Of a stretch of 64,000 nt of DNA, positions 9,177-17,429 are shown in pieces. Below the pieces are notes generated by a model. It saw only the letters and a program-made list of their open reading frames with translations, did no database searches and was not told the DNA's origin. Made by a program: the position numbers and the translations under genes. Each line of letters starts with the position of its first letter. The stretch's first letter is position 1. The stretch comes from JALZVT01 sp964611345 (GTDB lineage Bacteria; Pseudomonadota; Gammaproteobacteria; Pseudomonadales; Azotimanducaceae), in NCBI GenBank assembly GCA_964611345.1, contig CAZSYU010000014.1, forward strand, positions 1-64,000, given 5' to 3'.

Positions 9177-10631
9177 CTACTCAGCAGGTACCTTTAGTGC
9201 CCGGAAGGTTGCCGTACCGTTGCGTACGATCAGCACGGGCACCGATTTACCAGCCTCGAGCCCCGCAACCAGCTCTTTGAAGCCTGCGACAGATTCGACC
9301 GGTTTATTGTCCAACCGTGTCACGATATCGCCGGCGGCAATGCCCGCCTCTTCGGCGGCACCGTCAACGGCAACCACACGCAGTCCTTCCGTCAAATTAA
9401 AACGCTCAAGCGTCGCCTTCTGTACCGCTTCGACAGTTAACCCAATGCGACTTGGGATGGCTTCTGGCGCTGCTTCTTGCGTCCTGCCGATCAGGGGATT
9501 GCCTGCATCTGCGAGTTCACCAATTTTGATCTTGAGCCGCTTGGATTTACCATCTCTGACAACATTCACTGTGGCCGTGCTGCCAGCCCGCGTGCGCCCG
9601 ACCAGATGGGGCAAGTCTGAAGACAGATCAACGTCTGCACCATTGAATGTCGTGATGATGTCTCCTGTCTGAATGCCGCCCTTGTCCGCCGGGCCATCCG
9701 AGAGCACCTGGGCAACCAGCGCACCGCCTGGCTTCTTCAATCCGAAACTCTCGGCCAACTCGCGATCGACATCCTGAATAACCACACCCAACCAGCCCCG
9801 TGATACGCGGCCGTCAGTTTTCAACTGATCCGCCACTTCCATCGCAACATCAATGGGGATCGCAAAAGAAACGCCCATAAATCCGCCCGAGCGCGTATAG
9901 ATTTGCGAATTAATGCCAATCACTTCGCCATCGAGGTTAAACAGCGGACCACCAGAGTTGCCTGGGTTGATCGCAACATCAGTTTGAATAAAGGGGACGT
10001 AATTTTCGTTGTTTTCAGTCGGTAAGCTCCTACCTTTGGCGCTGACAATACCCGCAGTTACTGAGTAATCGAAACCGAAGGGAGAACCGATCGCGAGTAC
10101 CCACTCCCCGACCTTCAGCCGATCGGATTTGCCTAGCTTAACCACGGGCAGATTCTTCGCTTCAATTTTAAGCACAGCAAGATCTGATCGCGGATCAGCG
10201 CCGACCAGTTCGGCTTCAAGTTCACGCCGATCATTCAAGCGCACAATAATCTTGTCGGCGTCTTCCACAACGTGGTTGTTGGTAAGTACATACCCATCGG
10301 CAGATACGATAAAGCCACTACCCAGGGAGCGCGGTGCATCAGGAGCACGTCTATCCGGACCGCCATCCGGGAAGAACCGCCGAAAAAATTCATCCAACTG
10401 TTCGTTACCCGAGTTACGCCCGCGCGATGACTGGGATTGCTCTGTGGAGATATTTACCACCGACGGAGAACTCTGCTCAACCAACTTGGTAAAGTCTGGC
10501 AGGTCTCGTGCGGAAGCGCTCCACGCGAAAGAGGCCGAGAACAGCATCGCGAGCAATGTGAGCGGCACGCTCAGCCTGCGACCAGCCGCGATTGGCTTCT
10601 GCGTTAGAACTGTGGATAAGAATTGAAGCAC
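9177..10631 (-). CDS. mucD: Periplasmic serine protease MucD/DegP (HtrA family)
   Basis: Periplasmic protease-chaperone acting on misfolded envelope proteins. It is the last gene of the rpoE cluster, as mucD is in Pseudomonas. The 484-aa product has a signal peptide (about residues 20-41), the catalytic triad His120 (TNNHVV), Asp150 (DPRSDLAVL) and Ser226 (NPGNSGGPL), and two PDZ domains (about 265-360 and 395-480). The GTG start at 10631 is preceded by a perfect AGGAGG 7 nt away. An 11-bp tandem repeat fills the spacer to rseC. MucD is preferred over DegQ on context. Confidence 0.93.
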   Translation of the reverse strand: MLQFLSTVLTQKPIAAGRRLSVPLTLLAMLFSASFAWSASARDLPDFTKLVEQSSPSVVNISTEQSQSSRGRNSGNEQLDEFFRRFFPDGGPDRRAPDAPRSLGSGFIVSADGYVLTNNHVVEDADKIIVRLNDRRELEAELVGADPRSDLAVLKIEAKNLPVVKLGKSDRLKVGEWVLAIGSPFGFDYSVTAGIVSAKGRSLPTENNENYVPFIQTDVAINPGNSGGPLFNLDGEVIGINSQIYTRSGGFMGVSFAIPIDVAMEVADQLKTDGRVSRGWLGVVIQDVDRELAESFGLKKPGGALVAQVLSDGPADKGGIQTGDIITTFNGADVDLSSDLPHLVGRTRAGSTATVNVVRDGKSKRLKIKIGELADAGNPLIGRTQEAAPEAIPSRIGLTVEAVQKATLERFNLTEGLRVVAVDGAAEEAGIAAGDIVTRLDNKPVESVAGFKELVAGLEAGKSVPVLIVRNGTATFRALKVPAE

Positions 10632-10649
10632 TGCGCTTCCTCCTGTCGT

Positions 10650-10671
10650 CTATCTGTGGTCTATCTGTGGT
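10650..10671. repeat. 11-bp tandem duplication between rseC and mucD
   Basis: Two exact adjacent copies of ctatctgtggt fill the spacer between the rseC stop and the mucD Shine-Dalgarno. No gene product involved. One of several 11-12-bp tandem duplications in this window. Confidence 0.9.
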
Positions 10672-11091
10672 CTAAAGATCCGCAGTACGAATCGTCAAAC
10701 TTTTATGCACCGTTGTATGCAATCGCCCAGCCAGGCATCTAATACCAACTGAGCCTGCAATGACCCCAACCAGCAAAGCCAACCCCTGCCATGCCAGTGT
10801 AACTCCTGCGAGCACGGCGCACCCAACCGCAACAAACCCGCTCACCAGAGGCAAGCCCAATAGCAGCCCTGCCACGAAGGAAAAATGTTGCCTACCAACA
10901 CTTAACACCACGTGCTGACCAACCTGCGGTGCGTCCAATTGCTGTGCAAGCGCGGAGTCTTGCGCCACACGTAATTGTAGCTCAGTGGGAGGTGTTGCGA
11001 ACATTCGACCACATTGGCAGTTCTTGCAGCGCTGTGCCTCGAATTCAACAACCACATGCTCTTGCGGCAGCACTTCTACGACCGTACCCAC
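10672..11091 (-). CDS. rseC: SoxR-reducing/sigma-E modulator RseC (MucC) family
   Basis: Inner-membrane protein of the RseC/MucC family, a modulator of sigma-E activity and, in E. coli, part of the SoxR-reducing system. The 139-aa frame has the N-terminal cysteine cluster CKNCQCG and two adjacent hydrophobic segments (about residues 70-115). The listed start is a GTG without a nearby ribosome site. An ATT codon at 11099 in the same frame has AGGA 5 nt upstream, so the real start may be that rare codon. Lies between rseB and mucD as in mucABCD clusters. Confidence 0.85.
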   Translation of the reverse strand: MGTVVEVLPQEHVVVEFEAQRCKNCQCGRMFATPPTELQLRVAQDSALAQQLDAPQVGQHVVLSVGRQHFSFVAGLLLGLPLVSGFVAVGCAVLAGVTLAWQGLALLVGVIAGSVGIRCLAGRLHTTVHKSLTIRTADL

Positions 11092-11117
11092 GCGGCAAAT
11101 GTTGTCCTGCAGTTGTT

Positions 11118-12224
11118 TCAGTTTGAGTACGAGATCGACTTTGCGACCGCTGACGCCGTTTTGGCCGGAACTTCACCAACAACAGTGACGAGGTGCTTTG
11201 CGTCGTTCGGCCCCATGACTGCCTGGGTGACCGATACGGTTGCGCCATTATGCGAAATCATATTCGACTCAGCTCCAACTGAGGCGGCTGGCATGGTCTC
11301 GACAAACACTGAGATCGCCGCCAAACCGTCTGAATAAATCAGCGCATTGACATCCTGCTGGGTGGCCGGTGCATGTCGCAAATCAGAGGCGGCCATCTCA
11401 AAACCAGCAGGCAACCAACCAGCGTGCCAGTTCGTCGACTCCGATTTCGCCGGTGCATTCTCGGCCACTGTGAGGTGATCGATCACCGAACCCTGGGGTT
11501 GCTCTGGATCAAGTGCTGCAGAATTTACATCAGAACCCATCGCCAGCTGATTAAACTGAAAGATCTCCAATGCTTTGTTGCGCTTGATATCAAACAATTC
11601 TGACTTCAAAAGCAAGCCCGTTTCTTTATCAAGCCACAGGCGGTGACCATAACGATGCTCGTCTTTGGGTTCTACCAGCATGCGGACCGCCTGGCGCTGC
11701 GCCACCCGGTCTTCTCCCTTCATGCTGAGATTGTAGCTACTCGACACCATGCCGAAGTCGCGAATAAACGCGCGCGCGAAGGGACCCGCTGGAATGGATC
11801 CACCCATGGCTACCAGCCGATCACCAGGCTGCAAAATGCATATCACCTTGTCACCGTGTCGCACAATTTCCCGCGGCGCACCGTTGAGATGCACGAGTCG
11901 TTCCCTCTCCAGGCCATCCTCGAGCTTATGCACAACGCGCAAACTCGCCAGGTTGTCGCCGGTGTAGAAACTGAACACACCATCGTAGTCGAGTTTCGCA
12001 AAGGCGGAATTCATGCGCTCAATCCAGGCCTCAGCCAGGTCATTGTCTTCTGCACTTGCATCTGCGGCTTTATCTGCGGCTTGAACAGCACCGCCCATCA
12101 ACAATGCCCCATAGAGGGCACCCGCTATGACGAGCTTTGCACTGTCGAAAAACGCACGACGGCGGCCGCGAGCGGCGCGATTAACTGCGAGAAACTGTGT
12201 CATTAACTGGTACAACCGTCGCAT
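11118..12224 (-). CDS. rseB: Sigma-E regulatory protein RseB (MucB)
   Basis: Periplasmic protein that binds the C-terminal domain of RseA and shields it from DegS, releasing it on sensing envelope damage or lipid. The 368-aa product has a basic N terminus and signal segment (about residues 28-49, ending VQAADKAAD), then the MucB/RseB N-terminal domain (AWIERMNSAFAKLDYDGVF) and C-terminal domain. Its ATG overlaps the rseA stop (TAATG). An internal ATG (MTQFLAV) is another possible start. A 12-bp duplication at 12060-12083 lies just after the signal peptide region. Confidence 0.93.
   Translation of the reverse strand: MRRLYQLMTQFLAVNRAARGRRRAFFDSAKLVIAGALYGALLMGGAVQAADKAADASAEDNDLAEAWIERMNSAFAKLDYDGVFSFYTGDNLASLRVVHKLEDGLERERLVHLNGAPREIVRHGDKVICILQPGDRLVAMGGSIPAGPFARAFIRDFGMVSSSYNLSMKGEDRVAQRQAVRMLVEPKDEHRYGHRLWLDKETGLLLKSELFDIKRNKALEIFQFNQLAMGSDVNSAALDPEQPQGSVIDHLTVAENAPAKSESTNWHAGWLPAGFEMAASDLRHAPATQQDVNALIYSDGLAAISVFVETMPAASVGAESNMISHNGATVSVTQAVMGPNDAKHLVTVVGEVPAKTASAVAKSISYSN
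12060..12083. repeat. 12-bp in-frame tandem duplication in rseB
   Basis: Two adjacent copies of atctgcggcttt/g, differing only at the last base, encode an Ala-Ala-Asp repeat in the variable segment after the RseB signal peptide. Being 12 bp, it keeps the reading frame. Confidence 0.85.
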
Positions 12225-12922
12225 TACTGGGGATAGGAAATCATCTTCACGAACGACAGCACGTTGTCGTTGTTAACCGCCTGATGCTGCACATGATGAA
12301 TGTAATAAGCGTCACTGCGAGCCTGATCCGCCGGGCTCATTTCGCTGTAGGGAACAAATCCAGGCCCATAGTCGAAATCGTCGTCGCTGGCAGCGCTTAC
12401 TGGCCGTGAAATTTCTGCTGGTTGCGACACAGCAACAAGCTGGCCGTCAGTTGCCTCGACCACAGCAGGCGGTTCGGCCGCGAACTGCGAATTGGCGCTT
12501 TGCGTCACCAGCGGTTGCACAACATCCTGCACGTTGGTGGCTACCTGTCCTGCGGCAGGATCAGCAGTGTCAAAGTCACCACTGACAAACAGACCCAGTG
12601 CAACTGCGGCAGCAATTGCACCACCGAGCAATCCCCAGCGCTTACCAGGTTGCGCGGCGGTTGCTGGCACAGTTGGTTCTTCCTGCACGATGTCCTGCCC
12701 AAGGAAGTCATCTGCATCGAGCGAGGCCCAGATGCGTTCTCCCATCTCGGCCACACCCGTGACATTTTCGCCCTGAGCTGCCTGATGAATCAGATGGTAG
12801 CTCTGCCAGGCTCGGGTCAAACTCTCGTCTTTACCCATTTCATCAAGCACACGCCGAAGTTCAAACTCGGAGGCTTCACCATCAATAATGGCGGAAAGGG
12901 CTTCTTTTAACTGCTCTGACAT
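12224..12922 (-). CDS. rseA: Anti-sigma-E factor RseA (MucA)
   Basis: Inner-membrane anti-sigma factor that holds RpoE inactive until regulated proteolysis. The cytoplasmic N-terminal domain is typical (MSEQLKEALSAIIDGEASEFELRRVL, quoted only in part by family: SALIDGE-like motif near residue 10). One membrane segment lies near residues 90-108 (GLLGGAIAAAVALGLFVSG), followed by a periplasmic tail that ends in the RseB-binding region. 232 aa, a little longer than MucA (194 aa). Unusually, it is separated from rpoE by about 400 bp. Confidence 0.92.
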   Translation of the reverse strand: MSEQLKEALSAIIDGEASEFELRRVLDEMGKDESLTRAWQSYHLIHQAAQGENVTGVAEMGERIWASLDADDFLGQDIVQEEPTVPATAAQPGKRWGLLGGAIAAAVALGLFVSGDFDTADPAAGQVATNVQDVVQPLVTQSANSQFAAEPPAVVEATDGQLVAVSQPAEISRPVSAASDDDFDYGPGFVPYSEMSPADQARSDAYYIHHVQHQAVNNDNVLSFVKMISYPQ

Positions 12923-12963
12923 TTCGCTTGCTCTGTCTGTATATGTTCTATCTACATAGTTAT

Positions 12964-13014
12964 AGGTGTCTATGCAGGTGTCTATGTTTTATCTGTAGGT
13001 TGCCTGTAGGTTGC
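12964..13014. repeat. Two adjacent tandem duplications upstream of rseA
   Basis: aggtgtctatgc is followed at once by aggtgtctatgt (12964-12987). A few bases on, ctgtaggttgc occurs twice in tandem (12993-13014). Both lie in the 5' region of rseA. Confidence 0.88.
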
Positions 13015-13078
13015 GTTCATTAGACAGCAACTTATTAGTCCCTGAGCCAATCTGGTCCCGGGTAACTCACCCTGACCA

Positions 13079-13098
13079 TATATACATCTATGTATATA
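13079..13098. promoter_or_regulatory. 20-bp perfect AT-rich palindrome
   Basis: TATATACAT and ATGTATATA form perfect 9-bp arms around a 2-bp centre. It could be an operator for a dimeric regulator or an RNA hairpin in the rpoE-rseA transcript. No following T-tract, so not a terminator. Function is inference only. Confidence 0.5.
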
Positions 13099-13280
13099 AT
13101 TACGATAGCGACGCACCCTGAACACTGTTAGTGCCAGAGCTTGCCAAATCTTACTCACAGGTCTCTGACACCAGTTCTGGCTATAAAGTGCCCCAAACCT
13201 TGTCCGACCTGTGAAAAAAGTGTGATTTTTTCTACCGACATCACATTTACTCCGCATTTCGCCCAAATTCCCAGCCTCTC

Positions 13281-13316
13281 ACACCAATTCTGACACCAAT
13301 TCTGACACCAATTCTC
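13281..13316. repeat. 12-bp iteron x3, directly downstream of rpoE
   Basis: Three head-to-tail copies of acaccaattctg, the last with one mismatch, end 4 bp before the rpoE stop codon. A fourth copy with one mismatch (acaccagttctg) lies at 13168-13179. Regular 12-bp spacing. Confidence 0.9.
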
Positions 13317-13320
13317 TTGC

Positions 13321-13902
13321 CTATGCGGACCGCCCGGAGTGTCCAATCAGGGGCGCGATCTTCTTGTCGATGCTCTCGCGCGCGCGGAAGATCCGTGACC
13401 GCACCGTACCCACCGGGCACTCCATGATGTCAGCGATCTGCTCGTAACTCAGACCATCAAACTCGCGCAATGTTACGGCGCTACGCAAATCGTCGGGCAA
13501 ATCAGCGATGGCCTTGTGAATCATGTCCGATAACTCATCTCGAGCCAGCTCGTTTTCAGGGTTTTCAACCTGCCGCATCGGTTCAAAGCTCTCGGCGTCG
13601 TCCGCATCAATGTCGGAACCCGGCGGCCGCCGAGAGCGCGACACCAGGTGGTTTTTGGCCGTATTAATCGCAATTCGATAGAGCCAGGTATAGAACTGGG
13701 AATCGCCCCGAAAGCGTGGCAGCGCCCGGAACGCTTTGATAAAGCTCTCCTGCACGACATCTTCCACTTCCTGCCGGTCACGGACATACCGTGTGACAAG
13801 ACCAAAAATCTTGCCCTGATAGCGGGTAAAAAGCAGATCAAAGGCGCGCTTGTCGCCATTCTGAACCCGTCTTACCAACTCCTGGTCGGTGTCGTCAGTC
13901 AC
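13321..13902 (-). CDS. rpoE: RNA polymerase sigma-E factor (AlgU/RpoE)
   Basis: ECF sigma factor directing the envelope-stress regulon. The 193-aa product has region 2 (LLFTRYQGKIFGLVTRYV, DVVQESFIKAFRALPRF, YTWLYRIAINTAKN) and region 4 (LREFDGLSYEQIADIMECP, GTVRSRIFRARE). It is first in the rpoE-rseA-rseB-rseC-mucD cluster and divergent from nadB across about 150 bp, exactly as algU/nadB in Pseudomonas. I did not find a convincing GGAACTT-type autoregulatory promoter in that interval. Confidence 0.96.
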   Translation of the reverse strand: MTDDTDQELVRRVQNGDKRAFDLLFTRYQGKIFGLVTRYVRDRQEVEDVVQESFIKAFRALPRFRGDSQFYTWLYRIAINTAKNHLVSRSRRPPGSDIDADDAESFEPMRQVENPENELARDELSDMIHKAIADLPDDLRSAVTLREFDGLSYEQIADIMECPVGTVRSRIFRARESIDKKIAPLIGHSGRSA

Positions 13903-14056
13903 AAGTGGCCTTTAGAATGTTGGGAAGGAACTGCATCTGCACTGTCTAGATTTGGGCCTGGCCGGCGCTCGTCATGAGCGGAGGAATTAGAAGCCCGATA
14001 TTCTGCCGTTTCGTCGTGGTTTATACTAGCTAGTCCCTTAAAAGGATCGTAAAGCC

Positions 14057-15676
14057 GTGGCAGAACGACGCCAAACAGACGTACTTGTGATTGGCGGCGG
14101 CGCAGCCGGCTTGTCCGCGGCCCTGCCACTGGCAGAATTCGCTGAAGTCACTGTGATTTGCAAAGGCGGCGTTGAGGGCGGCTCTACCAATTGGGCTCAA
14201 GGCGGACTCGCCGCCGTTACCGATCCCGCTGACAGCTTTGACTCTCACGTTAACGACACCCTCATTTCTGGAGACGGCCTGTGCAACGAAGAGGCAGTTC
14301 GTTTTACAGTTAACAACGGTCGCGAGGTAGTGGAGCGACTCGTTGGCTGGGGTGTCGAGTTCGACCGCAACGCAGAGGGATCACCTGACGGCGAGGCCGG
14401 CAGCTACCATTTGACGCGCGAAGGTGGTCACGCCGCCAGACGAGTTTTGCATGTCGCCGACAATACCGGCAGGGCTATAGCCAATTCGCTCTGGCAGCAG
14501 GCAACCGATCACCCGAACATTCACATCGAAAACGACCGGATTGCCGTCGATCTCATCACCACCGATCACTTGGGCAGCCATCCGAATCGCTGTATTGGCG
14601 CGTACGTGTACAACGGCAACACTAAAGAGGTCGACGTTTTTCAGGCCCGTTGCGTTGTGCTCGCCACGGGTGGGGCAAGCAAGGTGTATCTGTTTACCAG
14701 CAATCCCGATGGTGCCACCGGCGACGGCATCGCCATGGCCTGGCGGGCAGGCGCCGCCGTGGCCAATATGGAATTCAACCAGTTCCATCCGACTTGTCTT
14801 TACCACCCGCACGCAAAATCGTTCCTGATTTCTGAAGCGGTACGCGGTGAAGGTGGCATCTTGCGACTCCCGAACGGCGAACGCTTCATGGAGCGTTTCG
14901 ATGAGCGCCTTGAACTGGCATCTCGAGACATAGTAGCTCGCGCGATTGACCACGAAATGAAACGGCTGGGGGCAGACTGTCTGTATCTCGATATCAGTCA
15001 TGCATCCACCGACCTCATAGAACACCACTTCCCTACCATCCACAGCCGCTGCCTCGAATTTGGTATCGACATGACCAAAGACCCCATTCCGGTAGTGCCC
15101 GCCGCCCACTACACCTGTGGCGGTGTCGTGGTCGATTTAAATGGTGCCACTGATATTCCCGGTTTGTACGCAGCAGGCGAAACCACCTGTACCGGTTTGC
15201 ACGGGGCCAACCGTCTCGCCAGCAATTCCCTGCTTGAGTGCCTGGTGTTTGGCAAAGCCGCCGCCGAGCACATTACCGCCAACTACAAAAGCTACGACTT
15301 GCCACCCGACCCCCCGATGTGGGATGCCTCGCGTGTGACCGACTCTGATGAAGACGTGGTGCTGTCACACAACTGGGACGAGCTACGGCGCTTCATGTGG
15401 GACTATGTCGGTATTGTTCGAACCCACAAACGACTCGAACGCGCCCGGCATCGCGTTGACCTGCTCAAGCACGAGGTACAGGACTACTACAGCAACTACC
15501 AGGTCGGACCCGACTTGCTGGAACTGCGCAACCTGCTGCAGGTTGCAGACTTGATTGTTGAGTCAGCCATGCAACGGCGCGAAAGTCGGGGCTTGCACTA
15601 CACCCTCGACTTTCCTGACCATGCGGATCTCATCGCTGACACTGTTCTGCGGCCGCAACAGCACTGGCAGCGATAG
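14057..15676 (+). CDS. nadB: L-aspartate oxidase
   Basis: Flavoenzyme oxidising L-aspartate to iminoaspartate, the first step of de novo NAD synthesis. 539 aa. The FAD-binding motif GGGAAGLSAALPLA is at the N terminus. NWAQGGLAA and the active-site region with HPTCLYHP and AAHYTCGGVVVD follow, then the fumarate-reductase-type C-terminal helical domain. The start is GTG at 14057 with AAAGGA about 10 nt upstream and a TATACT-like -10 box near 14022. Divergent from rpoE; followed by convergent ygfX. Confidence 0.96.
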   Translation: MAERRQTDVLVIGGGAAGLSAALPLAEFAEVTVICKGGVEGGSTNWAQGGLAAVTDPADSFDSHVNDTLISGDGLCNEEAVRFTVNNGREVVERLVGWGVEFDRNAEGSPDGEAGSYHLTREGGHAARRVLHVADNTGRAIANSLWQQATDHPNIHIENDRIAVDLITTDHLGSHPNRCIGAYVYNGNTKEVDVFQARCVVLATGGASKVYLFTSNPDGATGDGIAMAWRAGAAVANMEFNQFHPTCLYHPHAKSFLISEAVRGEGGILRLPNGERFMERFDERLELASRDIVARAIDHEMKRLGADCLYLDISHASTDLIEHHFPTIHSRCLEFGIDMTKDPIPVVPAAHYTCGGVVVDLNGATDIPGLYAAGETTCTGLHGANRLASNSLLECLVFGKAAAEHITANYKSYDLPPDPPMWDASRVTDSDEDVVLSHNWDELRRFMWDYVGIVRTHKRLERARHRVDLLKHEVQDYYSNYQVGPDLLELRNLLQVADLIVESAMQRRESRGLHYTLDFPDHADLIADTVLRPQQHWQR

Positions 15677-15683
15677 CAGGCAA

Positions 15684-15992
15684 TCACGCGGGTAAACCAC
15701 GGCACAGGCGGCGTAAGCGGGCAAAGTCGGCGGGTTGCAGTTCATCTCGATAAACCACGCGATAGGGTCTGCCAAGCACTACCCGCTGGGTGTCAAGCCA
15801 CAAACAGGGCATATGGTTGGGAAAATACACTAACGCGGCGTGGCGGGGCGGCAAGGTGCAAAAGCGATAGCCGAGGCTCAAGACACCAAGCACAAATCCA
15901 GCACCACCCATCAACAGGGTTAACGCAAGAGCCAACAGCAGCCAGCCCGACCAGGCCCATTGCCGCAGTCCACCGCGGCGAACACCAAACAC
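15684..15992 (-). CDS. ygfX: YgfX (CptA) family membrane protein, 5' end uncertain at assembly gap
   Basis: Short inner-membrane protein encoded next to sdhE in many gammaproteobacteria. In E. coli YgfX was proposed as a toxin partner of YgfY, but YgfY is now known as SdhE. The 102-aa frame from the GTG at 15992 shows a basic start, two hydrophobic segments (about residues 14-40) and a family-like C-terminal stretch (VVYRDELQPADFARL). The frame stays open upstream towards the N run, so the true start may lie further 5'. The call rests mainly on position between nadB and sdhE plus C-terminal resemblance. Confidence 0.7.
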   Translation of the reverse strand: MFGVRRGGLRQWAWSGWLLLALALTLLMGGAGFVLGVLSLGYRFCTLPPRHAALVYFPNHMPCLWLDTQRVVLGRPYRVVYRDELQPADFARLRRLCRGLPA

Positions 15993-16066
15993 GGCCGGTG
16001 CTTGGAGGCTTTCGGTTGGCTGAAGGCTCTCGGCTAGCGGGGCCTGCGGAAATTTAGCCGGTTGTC

Positions 16067-16166
16067 NNNNNNNNNNNNNNNNNNNNNNNNNNNNNNNNNN
16101 NNNNNNNNNNNNNNNNNNNNNNNNNNNNNNNNNNNNNNNNNNNNNNNNNNNNNNNNNNNNNNNNNN
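16067..16166. other. Assembly gap (100 N) with 55-bp identical flanks
   Basis: Exactly 100 N. The 55 bases just before the gap (16012-16066) are repeated exactly just after it (16167-16221). This is the signature of two contigs that overlap by one k-mer length and were joined with a placeholder, so probably no sequence is missing. Collapsing the copy puts the ygfX GTG about 60 bp downstream of the sdhE stop. Confidence 0.9.
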
Positions 16167-16208
16167 TCGGTTGGCTGAAGGCTCTCGGCTAGCGGGGCCT
16201 GCGGAAAT

Positions 16209-16475
16209 TTAGCCGGTTGTCGATTCAGCCGGACCTGCGGCCGCCCGAATGCGCTTAACCAGTTCGAGCTCTTGCGGATCACTCGGCACCTCGCGTCCTT
16301 GCAGCCAGTCGAACAGCTCCCAATCTTCATTTTCGATGAAGTCCAGGTAGTGGTTTTGCAGCGCCTCGGGCAACGTATGCAGGTGATTTTCGACAAACGG
16401 AATGAGCAGCATGTCGAGCTCTTGCATACCCCGGCGAGAGCGCCAATAGGCTTTGTTCTTTAGTACAGCATCCAT
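16209..16475 (-). CDS. sdhE: FAD assembly factor SdhE
   Basis: Small cytosolic factor required for covalent flavinylation of succinate dehydrogenase (SdhA) and fumarate reductase. The 88-aa product carries the family motif RRGMQELD near the N terminus and the conserved DWELFDWLQG segment. It is divergent from ygfZ and upstream of ygfX, matching the usual ygfZ/sdhE-ygfX neighbourhood. Its stop codon lies inside the sequence duplicated around the assembly gap. Confidence 0.94.
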   Translation of the reverse strand: MDAVLKNKAYWRSRRGMQELDMLLIPFVENHLHTLPEALQNHYLDFIENEDWELFDWLQGREVPSDPQELELVKRIRAAAGPAESTTG

Positions 16476-16573
16476 GGTCCTAGTCTACCTGCCAGCACGG
16501 TTAGGTGGCAGGTAAAGACACGGGTAAACTTGTGCGCCTTTCCCCTGTTGCAACAGAACACTAGAATTGATTC

Positions 16574-17419
16574 ATGAGTAGCCCAACCCCATCAGCACAG
16601 GCGGAGCCACCCGCTGCCATCGGCCTCCTGCACAGCCACCGGATAGTGCAGTTTACGGGGCCCGACGCGGCCACTTTTCTGCAGGGTTATCTCACCTGCG
16701 ATACCGACCAGCTCACCCCGGATAAAGCCATCGCCGGTGCATTCACAAACTTAAAAGGGCGCGTGGTCGCAAACGGTTGGGTCTGGGGTTCGGCCAGCGA
16801 GGTGCAGATGCTGGTGAGTGCAGAGCTCACAGATACCTGTGCCGAGTTTCTAAAACCATACCTAAACTTCGCCAAAACCAACCTTAGCTACGAGTCTTGC
16901 TCGCCCGCGGCCTGTCTTAGTAGTGAACCTGTGCCTGGTGTAGCAGTTGGCGACGGCAAATACCTGCTCACAGACACCGATCTACTCGACGCCACTAATA
17001 TCAAGCAAGACAGCGAGACAGACCTCAGCCTAGCCTGGCTCGCCCACACTATTGATCACAGCGAAGTCCTGGTCACTGCAGCAACCAGCGGCACGTTGTT
17101 ACCGCAGATGCTGGGCTTAACTGAACTTGGGGCAGTGTCCTTCGAGAAGGGCTGCTACCTCGGTCAGGAGGTGATCGCCAGGGCCCAACATCTTGGCGCT
17201 GTGAAACGCCAACTGCGGCGCATTGTTTACACCTGCGACCAGGCTGTGCCCGCAGGTGCCACACTCGAGGATGAAACCGGTAAGCGCGTTGCTGTGCTAA
17301 TCAACACAATACAGCCGCCAACAGCGGCAACAGCAAAGGCACTCATCGTGAGTTCAGTCACTGACTGCACCGGCGCACGCTGGCGCTACGCCGGCGCAAC
17401 GATGCAATTAGCCGACTAA
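16574..17419 (+). CDS. ygfZ: Folate-binding protein YgfZ
   Basis: Tetrahydrofolate-dependent protein supporting Fe-S cluster enzymes (Iba57/CAF17 relative). The 281-aa product resembles aminomethyltransferase folds and has the diagnostic motif KGCYLGQEVIAR near residue 195 with its conserved Cys. It is shorter than E. coli YgfZ (326 aa) but complete at both ends (HSHRIVQFTGPDAATFLQGY at the start). Convergent with the valine-catabolism genes that follow. Confidence 0.92.
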   Translation: MSSPTPSAQAEPPAAIGLLHSHRIVQFTGPDAATFLQGYLTCDTDQLTPDKAIAGAFTNLKGRVVANGWVWGSASEVQMLVSAELTDTCAEFLKPYLNFAKTNLSYESCSPAACLSSEPVPGVAVGDGKYLLTDTDLLDATNIKQDSETDLSLAWLAHTIDHSEVLVTAATSGTLLPQMLGLTELGAVSFEKGCYLGQEVIARAQHLGAVKRQLRRIVYTCDQAVPAGATLEDETGKRVAVLINTIQPPTAATAKALIVSSVTDCTGARWRYAGATMQLAD

Positions 17420-17429
17420 CAGATTGCTG

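Larger units (their letters stand above)
12923..13320. other. Long non-coding spacer between rpoE and rseA
   Basis: This 398-bp spacer separates sigma factor and anti-sigma genes that are usually almost contiguous. It holds three tandem duplications (12964-12987, 12993-13014, 13281-13316), a degenerate iteron at 13168-13179 and an AT-rich 20-bp palindrome at 13079-13098. Small open frames here (for example one reading NWCQNWCQNWCE through the iterons) look accidental: low complexity and no ribosome site. I see no clear intrinsic terminator. Confidence 0.75.

Noticed and set aside
12982..13266. 94-codon frame in the rpoE-rseA spacer
   Set aside because: Low-complexity, crosses the palindrome and an iteron, no recognisable family or ribosome site.
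13903..14056. GGAACT ... TCTAGA as a sigma-E promoter between rpoE and nadB
   Set aside because: Spacing between the two boxes is about 12 bp, too short for a sigma-E promoter, and it faces nadB.
14381..15109. 242-codon frame antisense to nadB
   Set aside because: Shadow of nadB; no ribosome site or known motif.
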